From Sinorhizobium meliloti (lineage in GTDB: Bacteria > Pseudomonadota > Alphaproteobacteria > Rhizobiales > Rhizobiaceae), in contig NZ_CP141213.1 in assembly GCF_035610345.1 (NCBI RefSeq), positions 620,001 to 684,000 of the forward strand: 64,000 nucleotides of DNA. Reading direction: 5' to 3'. A program made the translations under genes and the position numbers. The notes beneath the pieces are model-generated. The model was not told where the DNA came from and ran no database searches. It saw nothing but the letters and a program-made list of their open reading frames with translations. Shown here piece after piece: positions 20,852-31,038 of the stretch (the stretch's first letter is position 1; each line of letters opens with the position of its first letter).

Positions 20852-22324
20852 ATGGCCAGCTTTAAGATCGCCATCATCGGCGCCGGCAGCATCGGCTTCA
20901 CCAAGAAGCTCTTCACCGACATCGTTTCCGTGCCGGAGCTCCGGGACGTCGAGTTCGCGTTGACGGATCTGAGCGAGCACAACCTCGCCATGATCAAGTC
21001 CATCCTCGACCGGATCGTCGAGGCGAACAAACTGCCCACGCGGGTAACCGCGACGATCGACCGCCGCAAGGCGCTGGAGGGCGCGCGCTACATCATCAGC
21101 TGCGTGCGCGTCGGCGGCCTCGAGGCCTATGCCGACGATATCCGCATACCGCTGAAATACGGCGTCGACCAATGCGTCGGCGACACGATCTGCGCCGGCG
21201 GCATTCTCTACGGTCAGCGCAACATTCCGGTGATCCTCGATTTCTGCAAGGACATCCGCGAAGTGGCCGAGCCCGGCGCCAAGTTCCTCAACTATGCGAA
21301 CCCGATGGCGATGAACACCTGGGCGGCGATCGAATACGGCAAGGTCGACACGGTCGGTCTCTGCCACGGCGTCCAGCACGGGGCCGAGCAGATCGCCGAG
21401 ATTCTCGGCGCCGGGGAAGGCGAGCTCGACTACATCTGCTCCGGCATCAACCACCAGACATGGTTCGTCGATATCCGCCTCAACGGCCGCAAGGTCGGCA
21501 AGGACGAACTCGTCGCCGCCTTCGAGGCGCATCCCGTCTTTTCAAAGCAGGAGAAGCTTCGGATCGACGTGTTGAAGCGCTTCGGCGTCTATTCGACCGA
21601 AAGCAACGGACACCTGTCCGAATACCTGCCCTGGTATCGCAAGCGTCCGGACGAGATCTCCAGATGGATCGACATGTCGGACTGGATTCATGGAGAGACC
21701 GGCGGGTATCTCCGCTATTCGACCGAGACCCGCAACTGGTTCGAGACCGAATATCCGCGCTTCCTCGAAGAGGCGGGCCGGCCGCTGGAAACGATCAGGC
21801 GCTCAAACGAACATGCGAGCCGCATCCTCGAAGCGCTGGAGACGGGTCGGGTCTATCGCGGCCACTTCAACGTCAAGAACAACGGCGTGATCACCAACCT
21901 TCCGGCGGATGCGATCATCGAATCGCCCGGCTTCGTCGATCGTTTCGGCATCAACATGGTGGCAGGCATCACATTGCCTGAGGCCTGTGCGGCCACCTGC
22001 ATCTCGTCGGTCAACGTCCAGCGCATGTCCGTTCATGCGGCGATCACCGGCGACATCGATCTTCTGAAGCTCGCCGTGCTGCACGACCCGCTGGTCGGCG
22101 CCATCTGCACGCCGGAGGAAGTCTGGCAGATGGTCGACGAAATGGTCGTCGCGCAGGCCAAATGGCTGCCGCAATATGCCCATGCGATCGACGCTGCCAA
22201 GGAAAGGCTCGCCCGCGCTACGGTCGCCACCCGGGAGTGGGAGGGCGCTGCTCGGCGCGAAGTGCGCTCGATCGAGGAGATCCGCGCGGAGAAGGAAGCG
22301 GCGAAGCTGCGCGTGGCTGGGTAG
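20852..22324 (+). CDS. agaL1: GH4 alpha-galactosidase AgaL1
   Basis: A 490-residue NAD+- and metal-dependent glycosidase. It hydrolyses alpha-galactosides in the cytoplasm by an oxidation-elimination mechanism unique to family 4. The NAD loop is IIGAGSIGF near residue 10. The metal-site Cys is in GLCHGVQHG (about 170) and the metal-site His in GINHQTWFV (about 200). The GINHQTW version is found in a different GH4 branch from the GINHMAF version of AgaL2. The ATG follows GAGGAGG. It diverges from agpT and is the first gene of the agp operon, but a 120-bp repeat separates it from agpA, so an internal promoter for agpA is possible. Confidence 0.88.
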   Translation: MASFKIAIIGAGSIGFTKKLFTDIVSVPELRDVEFALTDLSEHNLAMIKSILDRIVEANKLPTRVTATIDRRKALEGARYIISCVRVGGLEAYADDIRIPLKYGVDQCVGDTICAGGILYGQRNIPVILDFCKDIREVAEPGAKFLNYANPMAMNTWAAIEYGKVDTVGLCHGVQHGAEQIAEILGAGEGELDYICSGINHQTWFVDIRLNGRKVGKDELVAAFEAHPVFSKQEKLRIDVLKRFGVYSTESNGHLSEYLPWYRKRPDEISRWIDMSDWIHGETGGYLRYSTETRNWFETEYPRFLEEAGRPLETIRRSNEHASRILEALETGRVYRGHFNVKNNGVITNLPADAIIESPGFVDRFGINMVAGITLPEACAATCISSVNVQRMSVHAAITGDIDLLKLAVLHDPLVGAICTPEEVWQMVDEMVVAQAKWLPQYAHAIDAAKERLARATVATREWEGAARREVRSIEEIRAEKEAAKLRVAG

Positions 22325-22347
22325 AAGAGTGGCTACCTCTGCCCGGA

Positions 22348-22467
22348 ATTGCCCCTCACCCTAACCCTCTCCCCGCAGGCGGGGAGAGGGGACTTCGGCG
22401 AGCGCTGCTAGTCCCCTTCTCCCCACTCGCGGGGAGAAGGTGGCCGGCGGGCCGGATGAGGGGCAAT
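22348..22467. repeat. 120-bp palindromic repeat with 11-bp terminal inverted repeats
   Basis: The element is bounded by ATTGCCCCTCA (22348-22358) and its exact reverse complement TGAGGGGCAAT (22457-22467). Inside are two stems: CCCTCTCCCCGC/GCGGGGAGAGGG with a 2-base AG spacer (22365-22390), and CCTTCTCCCC/GGGGAGAAGG (22415-22440). This CCCTCTCCCCGC type of repeat is widespread between rhizobial genes. There is no coding capacity; it looks like a non-autonomous palindromic element sitting between agaL1 and agpA. Confidence 0.75.
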
Positions 22468-22611
22468 CCCCGGTCGGGGCGGATGGCAGGGCAAAGCGCC
22501 CGCAATTGAGGTAATGCGCGAGGTCACCTGCGTGAGGAGACGCGAGTGCCACGAAGGAAGAGGAGCGCCGGCCGCCCCGGCCCGGCGAAGACAGGAGGGA
22601 GAACCTGGGAC

Positions 22612-24693
22612 ATGAAAACGCATCGACTGAATATGACCGCGAGCCTGCTGATCGGCATATCCGCCTTTGCCGTGCAGGCCTTCGCATCCGAGCCGACCGT
22701 GGTGCCGGAGCAGCCGCCCTTTCCGGCGCAGGGCAAGGTCACCTATGTGTCGCGCGACTCCATTCTCGAGTTCAAGGCGCTGCCCGAATACAGGGAGCCC
22801 GAATGGGTCACCGAGAAATTCGTCAAGGCCGGCAAGCTGCCGCCGGTGGCCGAGCGGCTTCCGACGGAACCGATGGTTTACAAGACCGGCAACATGCCCG
22901 ACGGCATGGGCGTCTATGGCGACGTCATGCGCCACGTCATCGGCGGCCGGCCGGAAGGCTGGAATTACAGCGCAGGCCAGACTCAAGGGTGGGGCGGTAT
23001 CGACATCGGCATGTTCGAGTGCCTGACGCGCACCGCGCCGCTCTTCCAGGTCGAGGCGGACGATATGGAGCCGCTGCCGAATCTCGCGAAAAGCTGGGAT
23101 TGGTCGGAGGACGGACGCAAGCTGACCATGCATCTGATCGAAGGCGCGAAATGGTCGGACGGCGATCCCTTCGATGCCGATGACGTCATGTTCTACTGGG
23201 AGGACAATGTCCTCGACTCGAGCGTTTCACCCTTGAACGGGGCGACGCCCGAAACCTTCGGCGAGGGCACGACGCTCAAGAAGATCGACCAGTATACGGT
23301 CGAATGGTCCTTTAAGGAGGCCTTCCCGCGCCAGCATCTTTTCGCGATGGCCTACGGTACCTTCTGCCCCGGCCCGTCGCATATCCTCAAGACCAAGCAT
23401 CCGAAATATGCCGGCACGACCTACAACGAATACAAGAACGGCTTCCCCGCCGAATATATGAACCTTCCGGTGATGGGTGCATGGGTGCCGGTCGCCTATC
23501 GTCCTGACGACATCATCGTGCTGCGCCGCAATCCCTATTACTGGAAGGTCGACGAGGCCGGCAATCAGCTCCCCTATCTGAACGAAGTCCATTACAAGCT
23601 GTCGACCTGGGCCGACCGCGACGTGCAGGCGATCGCGGGTTCGGGCGACATTTCGAACCTCGAACAGCCGGAAAACTTCGTGGAATCGCTGAAGCGCGCC
23701 GCCAATGAGAGCGCGCCGGCGCGGCTTGCCTTCGGTCCGCGCGTCATCGGCTATAACATGCACATGAACTTCTCCGGCAATGGCTGGGGAGACCCGGACG
23801 AACGCGCTAAGGCGGTGCGAGAGCTCAACCGCAACCTGGACTTCCGCAAGGCCGTCACCATGGCGGTCGACCGCAAGAAGCTTGGCGAAGCCCTGGTGAA
23901 GGGCCCCTTCACGGCGATCTATCCGGGCGGGCTTTCCTCCGGCACGAGCTTCTACGACCGGAACTCCACCATCTACTACCCCCACGATCTCGAAGGCGCC
24001 AAGGCGCTTCTCGAAAAGGTGGGGCTCAAGGACACGGACGGCAACGGCTTCGTCAATTTCCCGGCCGACAACCTTGGCGGCCGCGACGTCGAAATCGTTC
24101 TGCTCGTCAATTCCGACTACAGCACCGACCGTAATCTTGCCGAAGGGATGGTCGGGCAGATGGAGAAGCTCGGGCTCCGGGTCGTCCTCAATGCACTCGA
24201 CGGCAAGCAGCGGGACGCCGCCAATTATGCCGGCCGCTTCGATTGGATGATTCATCGCAACACGGCCGAATTTGCTTCCGTGGTGCAGAACACGCCTCAG
24301 CTCGCCCCGACCGGCCCGCGCACGAGCTGGCATCACCGCGCTCCGGAAGGCGGCGAAGTCGATGTCATGCCCCACGAGCAGGAGCTCGTCGACATCGTCA
24401 ACAAGTTCATCGCCAGCAACGACAATGACGAGCGAACCGAGCTGATGAAGCAATACCAGAAGGTAGCCACCACCAATGTCGATACCGTCGGCCTGACGGA
24501 GTATCCGGGCGCGCTGATCATCAACAAGCGCTTCTCGAACATTCCTCCGGGCGCGCCGATCTTCATGTTCAACTGGGCGGAAGACACGATCATCCGCGAA
24601 CGGGTCTTCGTTGCCGCCGACAAGCAGGGCGACTACGAACTCTATCCCGAGCAGCTTCCCGGCAAGCCGGGCGAAAGCGGCCCGATCAACTGA
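22612..24693 (+). CDS. agpA: Periplasmic alpha-galactoside-binding protein AgpA
   Basis: A 693-residue solute-binding protein of the oligopeptide/DppA-OppA fold (SBP family 5), larger than the usual 530-600. The signal peptide runs MKTHRLNMTASLLIG to about FAVQAFA-SE. Mature landmarks include LPNLAKSWDWSEDGRKLTMHL and GAKWSDGDPFDADDVMFYWED, the classic family 5 motif. The ATG at 22612 begins the signal peptide and follows AGGAGGG. In S. meliloti AgpA binds raffinose and melibiose despite its peptide-binder ancestry. A strong hairpin follows the gene before agpB. Confidence 0.88.
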   Translation: MKTHRLNMTASLLIGISAFAVQAFASEPTVVPEQPPFPAQGKVTYVSRDSILEFKALPEYREPEWVTEKFVKAGKLPPVAERLPTEPMVYKTGNMPDGMGVYGDVMRHVIGGRPEGWNYSAGQTQGWGGIDIGMFECLTRTAPLFQVEADDMEPLPNLAKSWDWSEDGRKLTMHLIEGAKWSDGDPFDADDVMFYWEDNVLDSSVSPLNGATPETFGEGTTLKKIDQYTVEWSFKEAFPRQHLFAMAYGTFCPGPSHILKTKHPKYAGTTYNEYKNGFPAEYMNLPVMGAWVPVAYRPDDIIVLRRNPYYWKVDEAGNQLPYLNEVHYKLSTWADRDVQAIAGSGDISNLEQPENFVESLKRAANESAPARLAFGPRVIGYNMHMNFSGNGWGDPDERAKAVRELNRNLDFRKAVTMAVDRKKLGEALVKGPFTAIYPGGLSSGTSFYDRNSTIYYPHDLEGAKALLEKVGLKDTDGNGFVNFPADNLGGRDVEIVLLVNSDYSTDRNLAEGMVGQMEKLGLRVVLNALDGKQRDAANYAGRFDWMIHRNTAEFASVVQNTPQLAPTGPRTSWHHRAPEGGEVDVMPHEQELVDIVNKFIASNDNDERTELMKQYQKVATTNVDTVGLTEYPGALIINKRFSNIPPGAPIFMFNWAEDTIIRERVFVAADKQGDYELYPEQLPGKPGESGPIN

Positions 24694-24703
24694 AGCTGAA
24701 CCG

Positions 24704-24738
24704 CCTCCGCCGGCTCCGAGGAAAGGAGCCGGCGGAGG
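24704..24738 (+). other. Intercistronic stem-loop between agpA and agpB
   Basis: A perfect 14-bp stem, CCTCCGCCGGCTCC (24704-24717) and GGAGCCGGCGGAGG (24725-24738), encloses the 7-base loop GAGGAAA, 10 bp after the agpA stop. No T-run follows, so it is more likely an mRNA 3'-end stabiliser or leaky terminator than a full stop. Confidence 0.75.
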
Positions 24739-24810
24739 TGCAAGCCCTTCACACCGCCGCGAGCCGATGCAGGCATGGCTCTCGCGGAACTCGAGACAGA
24801 AGGAAACGGC

Positions 24811-25824
24811 ATGTTCAGATTTCTGCTTGTCCGAATCGCCTCTGCCATTCCGGTGCTGCTCGTCCTGAGCGTGGTGACCTTCGGCATCATCCAGGCACCG
24901 CCGGGAGATTACAGCGACTACATCCGCTCGCAGCTCATCAATCAGGGCGGCGCTTCTTTCGAGGAGGCGGATGCCCAGGCGCAGGCCTACCGCAAGGAGC
25001 ACGGCCTCGATAAGCCGCTGCCGATCCAGTACGTCGACTGGATAACGGGCATCGTGACGCGAGGCGATTTCGGCCACAGCCTCTACTACAACAAGCCCGT
25101 CGCTGACGTGGTCGGCGAGCGCCTGCCGCGAACGCTGGCGCTGGCGCTCGTCTGCCACATCCTGGCGTCGGTGATCGGCATCGCCTTCGGCATCATCGCG
25201 GCGACGCGGCAATATTCCTGGATAGACAGCCTGCTTTCGACCGTATCGTTCCTCGGCATGACGGTGCCGCGCTTCCTCATGGCGCTGATCATCGTCTATA
25301 TCCTCGTCTTTCATTTCAATGTGAGCGAGATCAACAGCTTCCATTCCGCCCGCTACGGCGGGGCGCCCTGGTCCTTGGACAAGTTCGTCGACCTGGTCAA
25401 ACATGTCTGGCCGGTCGTGGCGATCGCCACCTTCGGCGGGCTCGCCTACAATATGCGGGTGATGCGGGGCAATCTCCTCGATACGCTGAACGCGCAATAT
25501 GTCGAAACGGCACGCGCCAAGGGCCTGAGCGAGGGTGCGGTCGTCATGCGCCATGCGGTGCCGAACGCTTTGCACCCGCTGATCATGTACCAGGGCGTCG
25601 TGCTTCCCTACATGCTGACCGGCGAGATCGAGACGGCGATCATCTTCGCGCTGCCGACCGTCGGGCCGGCGATCGTCGGTTCCATGTGGGTGGGCGACGT
25701 CTATGTGACGGCGACATTCATGCTGGTCCTCTCCGCAACGCTGATCGTCGGCAACATCATCGCCGACATGATGCTCGCCGCGCTCGATCCGCGCGTGCGC
25801 ATGGGAGGGGGGGTATACGCATGA
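24811..25824 (+). CDS. agpB: Alpha-galactoside ABC transporter permease AgpB
   Basis: A 337-residue permease of the DppB/OppB class. The N-terminal helix is MFRFLLVRIASAIPVLLVLSV. A periplasmic loop follows, then five more spans. The EAA region is YVETARAKGLSEGAVVMRHAVPNA (about 230-253). The ATG at 24811 follows AAGGAAA and gives the family's usual start, preferred over an in-frame ATG 36 bp upstream. Its stop overlaps the agpC start (ATGA at 25821-25824). With AgpC it forms the channel for AgpA-delivered sugars. Confidence 0.9.
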   Translation: MFRFLLVRIASAIPVLLVLSVVTFGIIQAPPGDYSDYIRSQLINQGGASFEEADAQAQAYRKEHGLDKPLPIQYVDWITGIVTRGDFGHSLYYNKPVADVVGERLPRTLALALVCHILASVIGIAFGIIAATRQYSWIDSLLSTVSFLGMTVPRFLMALIIVYILVFHFNVSEINSFHSARYGGAPWSLDKFVDLVKHVWPVVAIATFGGLAYNMRVMRGNLLDTLNAQYVETARAKGLSEGAVVMRHAVPNALHPLIMYQGVVLPYMLTGEIETAIIFALPTVGPAIVGSMWVGDVYVTATFMLVLSATLIVGNIIADMMLAALDPRVRMGGGVYA

Positions 25825-26948
25825 CCGTCGAAGCCGAAGGAACTCTTCCGGTGGCGATCGAGCCCGGGGAAAAACACCACCACGAGAGCTACTCCGCCCT
25901 CGTCTGGCGGCGGCTGAAGCGTTCGTGGACCGGCCTGCTCGGCCTTGTCCTCGTCTGCCTCCTGATCCTGATGGCGGTCTTCGCCGAGTTCCTGTCGCCC
26001 GTCGATCCGAAGGCGACGGATGTGGCCTTCGCGCAGCCGCAGACGATCAGCTTCCGGGACAAGGAGGGCAATTTCGTCTTTCCGCCGAGGAGCTATCCGG
26101 TGCGGGAGACGGAGGAGCTCGATCCGGTCACCTTCCAGCCGATCATCGGACCGGATTACGACAACCCGCAGGTCCTCGGCTTCTTCGTCAAGGGCGCACC
26201 CTACAGGCTCTTCGGGCTGATCCCGGCCGAGCGGCATCTGTTCGGCGCCGTCGACGGTACGCCGGTGCATCTGCTCGGCACCGACAAGTTCGGCCGCGAC
26301 GTGCTGTCCCGCATCCTCTACGGCTCGCGCATCTCGCTGATGATTGCCCTCACCGTCGTCTTCATCGTCACCGTGGTCGGGACGACCGTCGGCATGGTGT
26401 CCGGCTATTTCGGCGGGCGCTTCGATGCCTGGGTGCAGCGTTTCGTCGAGCTGGTGCTCGCCTTCCCGCAATTGCCGCTCTATCTGGCGCTCGCTTCGCT
26501 GATCCCGGTCACCGCGCCGACCAATGTCTTTCTCGCCTTCGTCATCATCGTGATGTCCGCGCTCGGCTGGGCGCAGATGTCGCGCGAGGTGCGCGGCAAG
26601 ACCCTGGCGCTTGCCCGGATCGAATATGTGCGGGCGGCGATCGCCATCGGCGCCACGGACCGGCGCATCATATTCCAGCACATCTTCCCGAACGTGATGA
26701 GCCACGTCATCGTCGCGGTGACGCTCGCCATCCCGCATGTGGTGCTGCTCGAATCGTTCCTCGGTTTCCTCGGCTTTGCGGTCAAGCCGCCGCTGATCTC
26801 CTGGGGGCTGATGCTGCAGGACACGGCGAATTATTCCGCGATCGGTTCCTATCCCTGGATCCTCTCGCCCGTCGCCTTCGTGCTCGTCACCGTTTTCGCC
26901 TTCAATGCGCTGGGCGACGGCCTGCGCGACGCAATCGACCCCTATTGA
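25821..26948 (+). CDS. agpC: Alpha-galactoside ABC transporter permease AgpC
   Basis: A 375-residue permease of the DppC/OppC class. A hydrophilic N-terminus (about 40 residues) precedes the first membrane span. A long periplasmic segment (about 70-150) leads to the motif LLGTDKFGRDVLSRILYGSRISL (about 151-173), a hallmark of this subfamily. The EAA loop is YVRAAIAIGATDRRIIFQHIFPN. It is translationally coupled to agpB and followed 5 bp later by the agpD ATG. It is longer than typical DppC (about 300) because of the periplasmic insertion. Confidence 0.9.
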   Translation: MTVEAEGTLPVAIEPGEKHHHESYSALVWRRLKRSWTGLLGLVLVCLLILMAVFAEFLSPVDPKATDVAFAQPQTISFRDKEGNFVFPPRSYPVRETEELDPVTFQPIIGPDYDNPQVLGFFVKGAPYRLFGLIPAERHLFGAVDGTPVHLLGTDKFGRDVLSRILYGSRISLMIALTVVFIVTVVGTTVGMVSGYFGGRFDAWVQRFVELVLAFPQLPLYLALASLIPVTAPTNVFLAFVIIVMSALGWAQMSREVRGKTLALARIEYVRAAIAIGATDRRIIFQHIFPNVMSHVIVAVTLAIPHVVLLESFLGFLGFAVKPPLISWGLMLQDTANYSAIGSYPWILSPVAFVLVTVFAFNALGDGLRDAIDPY

Positions 26949-26953
26949 GGAGC

Positions 26954-28630
<1,677 letters not shown>

Positions 28631-28650
28631 AATCAAACAGAGGCTATCCC

Positions 28651-30024
28651 ATGACGAGACGACCCAGGATTACTTTCATCGGCGCCGGTTCCACCGTTTT
28701 CATGAAGAACATCATCGGCGACATTTTGCAGCGGCCGGCGCTTTCGGCCGCGACCATCGCCTTGATGGACGTCAACCCCGAGCGGCTCGCCGAAAGCGAG
28801 ATCGTCGCCGGCAAACTCGCGCGCACTCTTGGCGCCGATGCCAGGATCGAAACCCATTCGAACCAGCGCAAGGCTCTGGAAGGAGCGGACTTCGTCGTCG
28901 TCGCCTTCCAGATCGGCGGCTACGAACCCTGCACCGTCACCGATTTCGAAGTGCCCAAGAAATACGGGCTGCGTCAGACGATCGCCGACACGCTGGGCGT
29001 CGGCGGCATCATGCGCGGGCTCCGCACCGTGCCGCATCTGTGGAAGATCTGCGAGGACATGCTCGAGGTCTGCCCCGAGGCGATCCTTCTGCAATATGTG
29101 AATCCGATGGCGATAAACACCTGGGCGATCGCCGAGAAATATCCGGCGATCAAACAGGTGGGCCTCTGCCATTCGGTGCAGGGCACGGCCTTCGAGCTTG
29201 CCCGGGACCTCGACATTCCAGTCGAAGAAATCCGCTACCGCGCCGCCGGCATCAATCACATGGCGTTTTATCTCAAGTTCGAGCACCGTCAGAAGGACGG
29301 CAGCTATCGCGATCTCTATCCGGACCTGATCCGCGGCTACCGCGAGGGCCGCTTCCCGAAGCCCAGCCACTGGAATCCGCGGTGCCCGAACAAGGTGCGC
29401 TACGAAATGCTGACGCGGCTCGGCTACTTCGTCACCGAGAGTTCGGAGCATTTCGCCGAGTACACGCCCTACTTCATCAAGGACGGTCGCCCCGATCTGA
29501 TCGAGAAATTCGGCATTCCGCTCGATGAATATCCAAAGCGCTGCGTCGAGCAGATCGAGCGCTGGAAGGGACAGGCGGCCGCCTTCAAGGAAGCCGAGAC
29601 GATCGAAGTCGCGGAGAGCCGTGAATATGCCTCCTCGATCATGAATTCGGTCTGGACCGGCGAACCTTCGGTCATCTACGGCAACCTCAGGAACAATGGC
29701 TGCATCACCTCGCTGCCGGAAAACTGTGCGGCGGAAGTGCCCTGCCTCGTCGATTCCTCCGGTATCCAGCCGACCTATATCGGCGCCTTGCCGCCGCAGC
29801 TCACGGCCCTGATCCGCACCAACATCAACGTCCAGGAGTTGACTGTCCAGGCGCTCGTCACCGAGAACCGCGAGCACCTCTATCACGCCGCGATGATGGA
29901 TCCGCATACCGCCGCCGAGCTCGATCTCGACCAGATCTGGTCGCTCGTGGACGATCTGCTGGCGGCGCACCGCGACTGGATTCCCGAATGGGCGCGTGTG
30001 ACGAAGAAGGTAGCGGCCGCCTGA
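28651..30024 (+). CDS. agaL2: GH4 alpha-galactosidase AgaL2 (MelA-like)
   Basis: A 457-residue NAD+/metal-dependent GH4 enzyme. The NAD loop is FIGAGSTVF near the start. The metal-site Cys is in GLCHSVQG (about 171) and the metal-site His in AGINHMAFYLKFE (about 201). This last motif matches E. coli MelA more closely than AgaL1 does. The ATG at 28651 is preferred; an in-frame GTG at 28627 overlaps the agpD stop but would add only eight non-conserved residues. It is the last gene of the agp operon, followed by a 30-bp palindromic terminator. It is paralogous to AgaL1 rather than a recent duplicate: the motifs and lengths differ. Confidence 0.9.
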   Translation: MTRRPRITFIGAGSTVFMKNIIGDILQRPALSAATIALMDVNPERLAESEIVAGKLARTLGADARIETHSNQRKALEGADFVVVAFQIGGYEPCTVTDFEVPKKYGLRQTIADTLGVGGIMRGLRTVPHLWKICEDMLEVCPEAILLQYVNPMAINTWAIAEKYPAIKQVGLCHSVQGTAFELARDLDIPVEEIRYRAAGINHMAFYLKFEHRQKDGSYRDLYPDLIRGYREGRFPKPSHWNPRCPNKVRYEMLTRLGYFVTESSEHFAEYTPYFIKDGRPDLIEKFGIPLDEYPKRCVEQIERWKGQAAAFKEAETIEVAESREYASSIMNSVWTGEPSVIYGNLRNNGCITSLPENCAAEVPCLVDSSGIQPTYIGALPPQLTALIRTNINVQELTVQALVTENREHLYHAAMMDPHTAAELDLDQIWSLVDDLLAAHRDWIPEWARVTKKVAAA

Positions 30025-30050
30025 TTTCTTCTCCCGGTCAGGCGCCCAGA

Positions 30051-30080
30051 CGGCCCCGGAACCGATCGGTTCCGGGGCCG
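30051..30080. terminator. Terminator-like perfect palindrome after agaL2
   Basis: A 30-bp perfect palindrome with arms CGGCCCCGGAACCGA and TCGGTTCCGGGGCCG starts 27 bp after the agaL2 stop. It is followed by CATCGTTATG, with no strong T-run. It is the likely end of the agp transcript. Confidence 0.7.
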
Positions 30081-30330
30081 CATCGTTATGCGGACTGGCG
30101 CAGCCGCGCACTCGAGATTTCTGGGTTTTCAGGGTGAAGACCTAAGACCGGGCGCAAGCCCGTAGTCCAATAGACGTGGTCTGGGAGATGTGGGACAGCG
30201 GCTATACGGAGCGCACGCAGGCAAAATGTTTTGCGACAGGCAGCGCTTTCCGAAACTGGTCTTGGCGGCTTCAAGCCTGCTTTCGACAATGCCTGACTCA
30301 AAGGCCGTAACCCACAGTAAGGAAGCTTTA

Positions 30331-30846
30331 ATGATTGAACGATTCCGTAACGTCCTGATCCGCGCGACAGTTGGCGGCCTCGCTTTCAGCGCTATCGCAG
30401 TGTCCGGCGCGATGGCCGAGGAGGCCAAGGGGCAGGCTCAGGCCGAGTTCGTAAAACGCGGCACACTCTCCTGCGACATTGCGGCAGGTATCGGCCTGGT
30501 CGTGGGTTCGTCGAAAGCGCTGACGTGCGTTTTCGAAGCAGACGGACAAAAGTCGCCTTACAAATATAGCGGCACGATCGACAAGCTGGGCCTCGATATC
30601 GGCGTAACGGCGGAGAGCCGCGTCGTGTGGTCGGTCTACGCGAAGCCGAAAACCAAGCTCAAGGGCGCTCTTGCCGGCAACTATTCCGGCCTTTCTGCCG
30701 AATTCGCGGCCGGGCTCGGGCTGGGCGCGAAATCCCTGGTCGGCTCGAAAAAGGAAATCGCGCTGCAGCCGGTGAAGATTGACGGCCAGACCGGACTGAA
30801 TGTCGCTGTTGGAATTGCCAGCGTGAAGTTGACCCTGGTGAAATAA
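30331..30846 (+). CDS. Secreted DUF992 family protein
   Basis: A 171-residue protein with an export signal (hydrophobic stretch VGGLAFSAIAVSGAMA, cleavage near residue 32). The mature core starts VKRGTLSCDIAAGIGLVVGSSKALTC. It contains GTIDKLGLDIGVT, Gly-rich strands and a C-terminus IASVKLTLVK, which fit the alpha-proteobacterial DUF992 family (about 150-180 residues, periplasmic, unknown function). Two cysteines about 20 residues apart could form a disulfide. The ATG at 30331 follows TAAGGAAG. The 250-bp region upstream has a small GC hairpin (CGGGC/GCCCG at about 30149-30162) and no other gene. A stem-loop terminator follows. No function is assigned. Confidence 0.82.
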   Translation: MIERFRNVLIRATVGGLAFSAIAVSGAMAEEAKGQAQAEFVKRGTLSCDIAAGIGLVVGSSKALTCVFEADGQKSPYKYSGTIDKLGLDIGVTAESRVVWSVYAKPKTKLKGALAGNYSGLSAEFAAGLGLGAKSLVGSKKEIALQPVKIDGQTGLNVAVGIASVKLTLVK

Positions 30847-30916
30847 ACGGCGCGAGGCCACCCGCCGCATTGGCCCCGCCGGTTGCGAACACCGCAACAG
30901 GCTAGGCACCGTTCAC

Positions 30917-30954
30917 GCCAGCGCCGCGCATCTGATCAGACGCGCGGCGCTGGC
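30917..30954. terminator. Stem-loop after the DUF992 gene
   Basis: GCCAGCGCCGCGC (30917-30929) pairs perfectly with GCGCGGCGCTGGC (30942-30954) around a 12-base loop, followed by TTGCTTTG. It is probably the DUF992 terminator. It may also be the first half of a composite rhizobial repeat that continues to 31013. Confidence 0.65.
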
Positions 30955-30956
30955 TT

Positions 30957-31013
30957 GCTTTGATCTGCTGCATGTTTTTGTTCTTTAATCGGCTACGGTT
31001 TAAAAACACGCAG
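30957..31013. repeat. Short rhizobial repeat upstream of paaX
   Basis: It contains TTTGATCTGCTGCATGTTT, which recurs at 53784-53802 upstream of the AraC gene. CTGCATGT (30968-30975) faces ACACGCAG (31006-31013) as an imperfect hairpin. It ends 25 bp before the paaX ATG, so it may overlap the paaX promoter or leader. Confidence 0.6.
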
Positions 31014-31038
31014 CGGGTGGGGCTCGGAAGGCGGTCGG

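Noticed and set aside
23227..25575. 782-codon minus-strand frame across agpA and agpB
   Set aside because: It spans two well-supported genes and the hairpin between them, with no protein-like features of its own.
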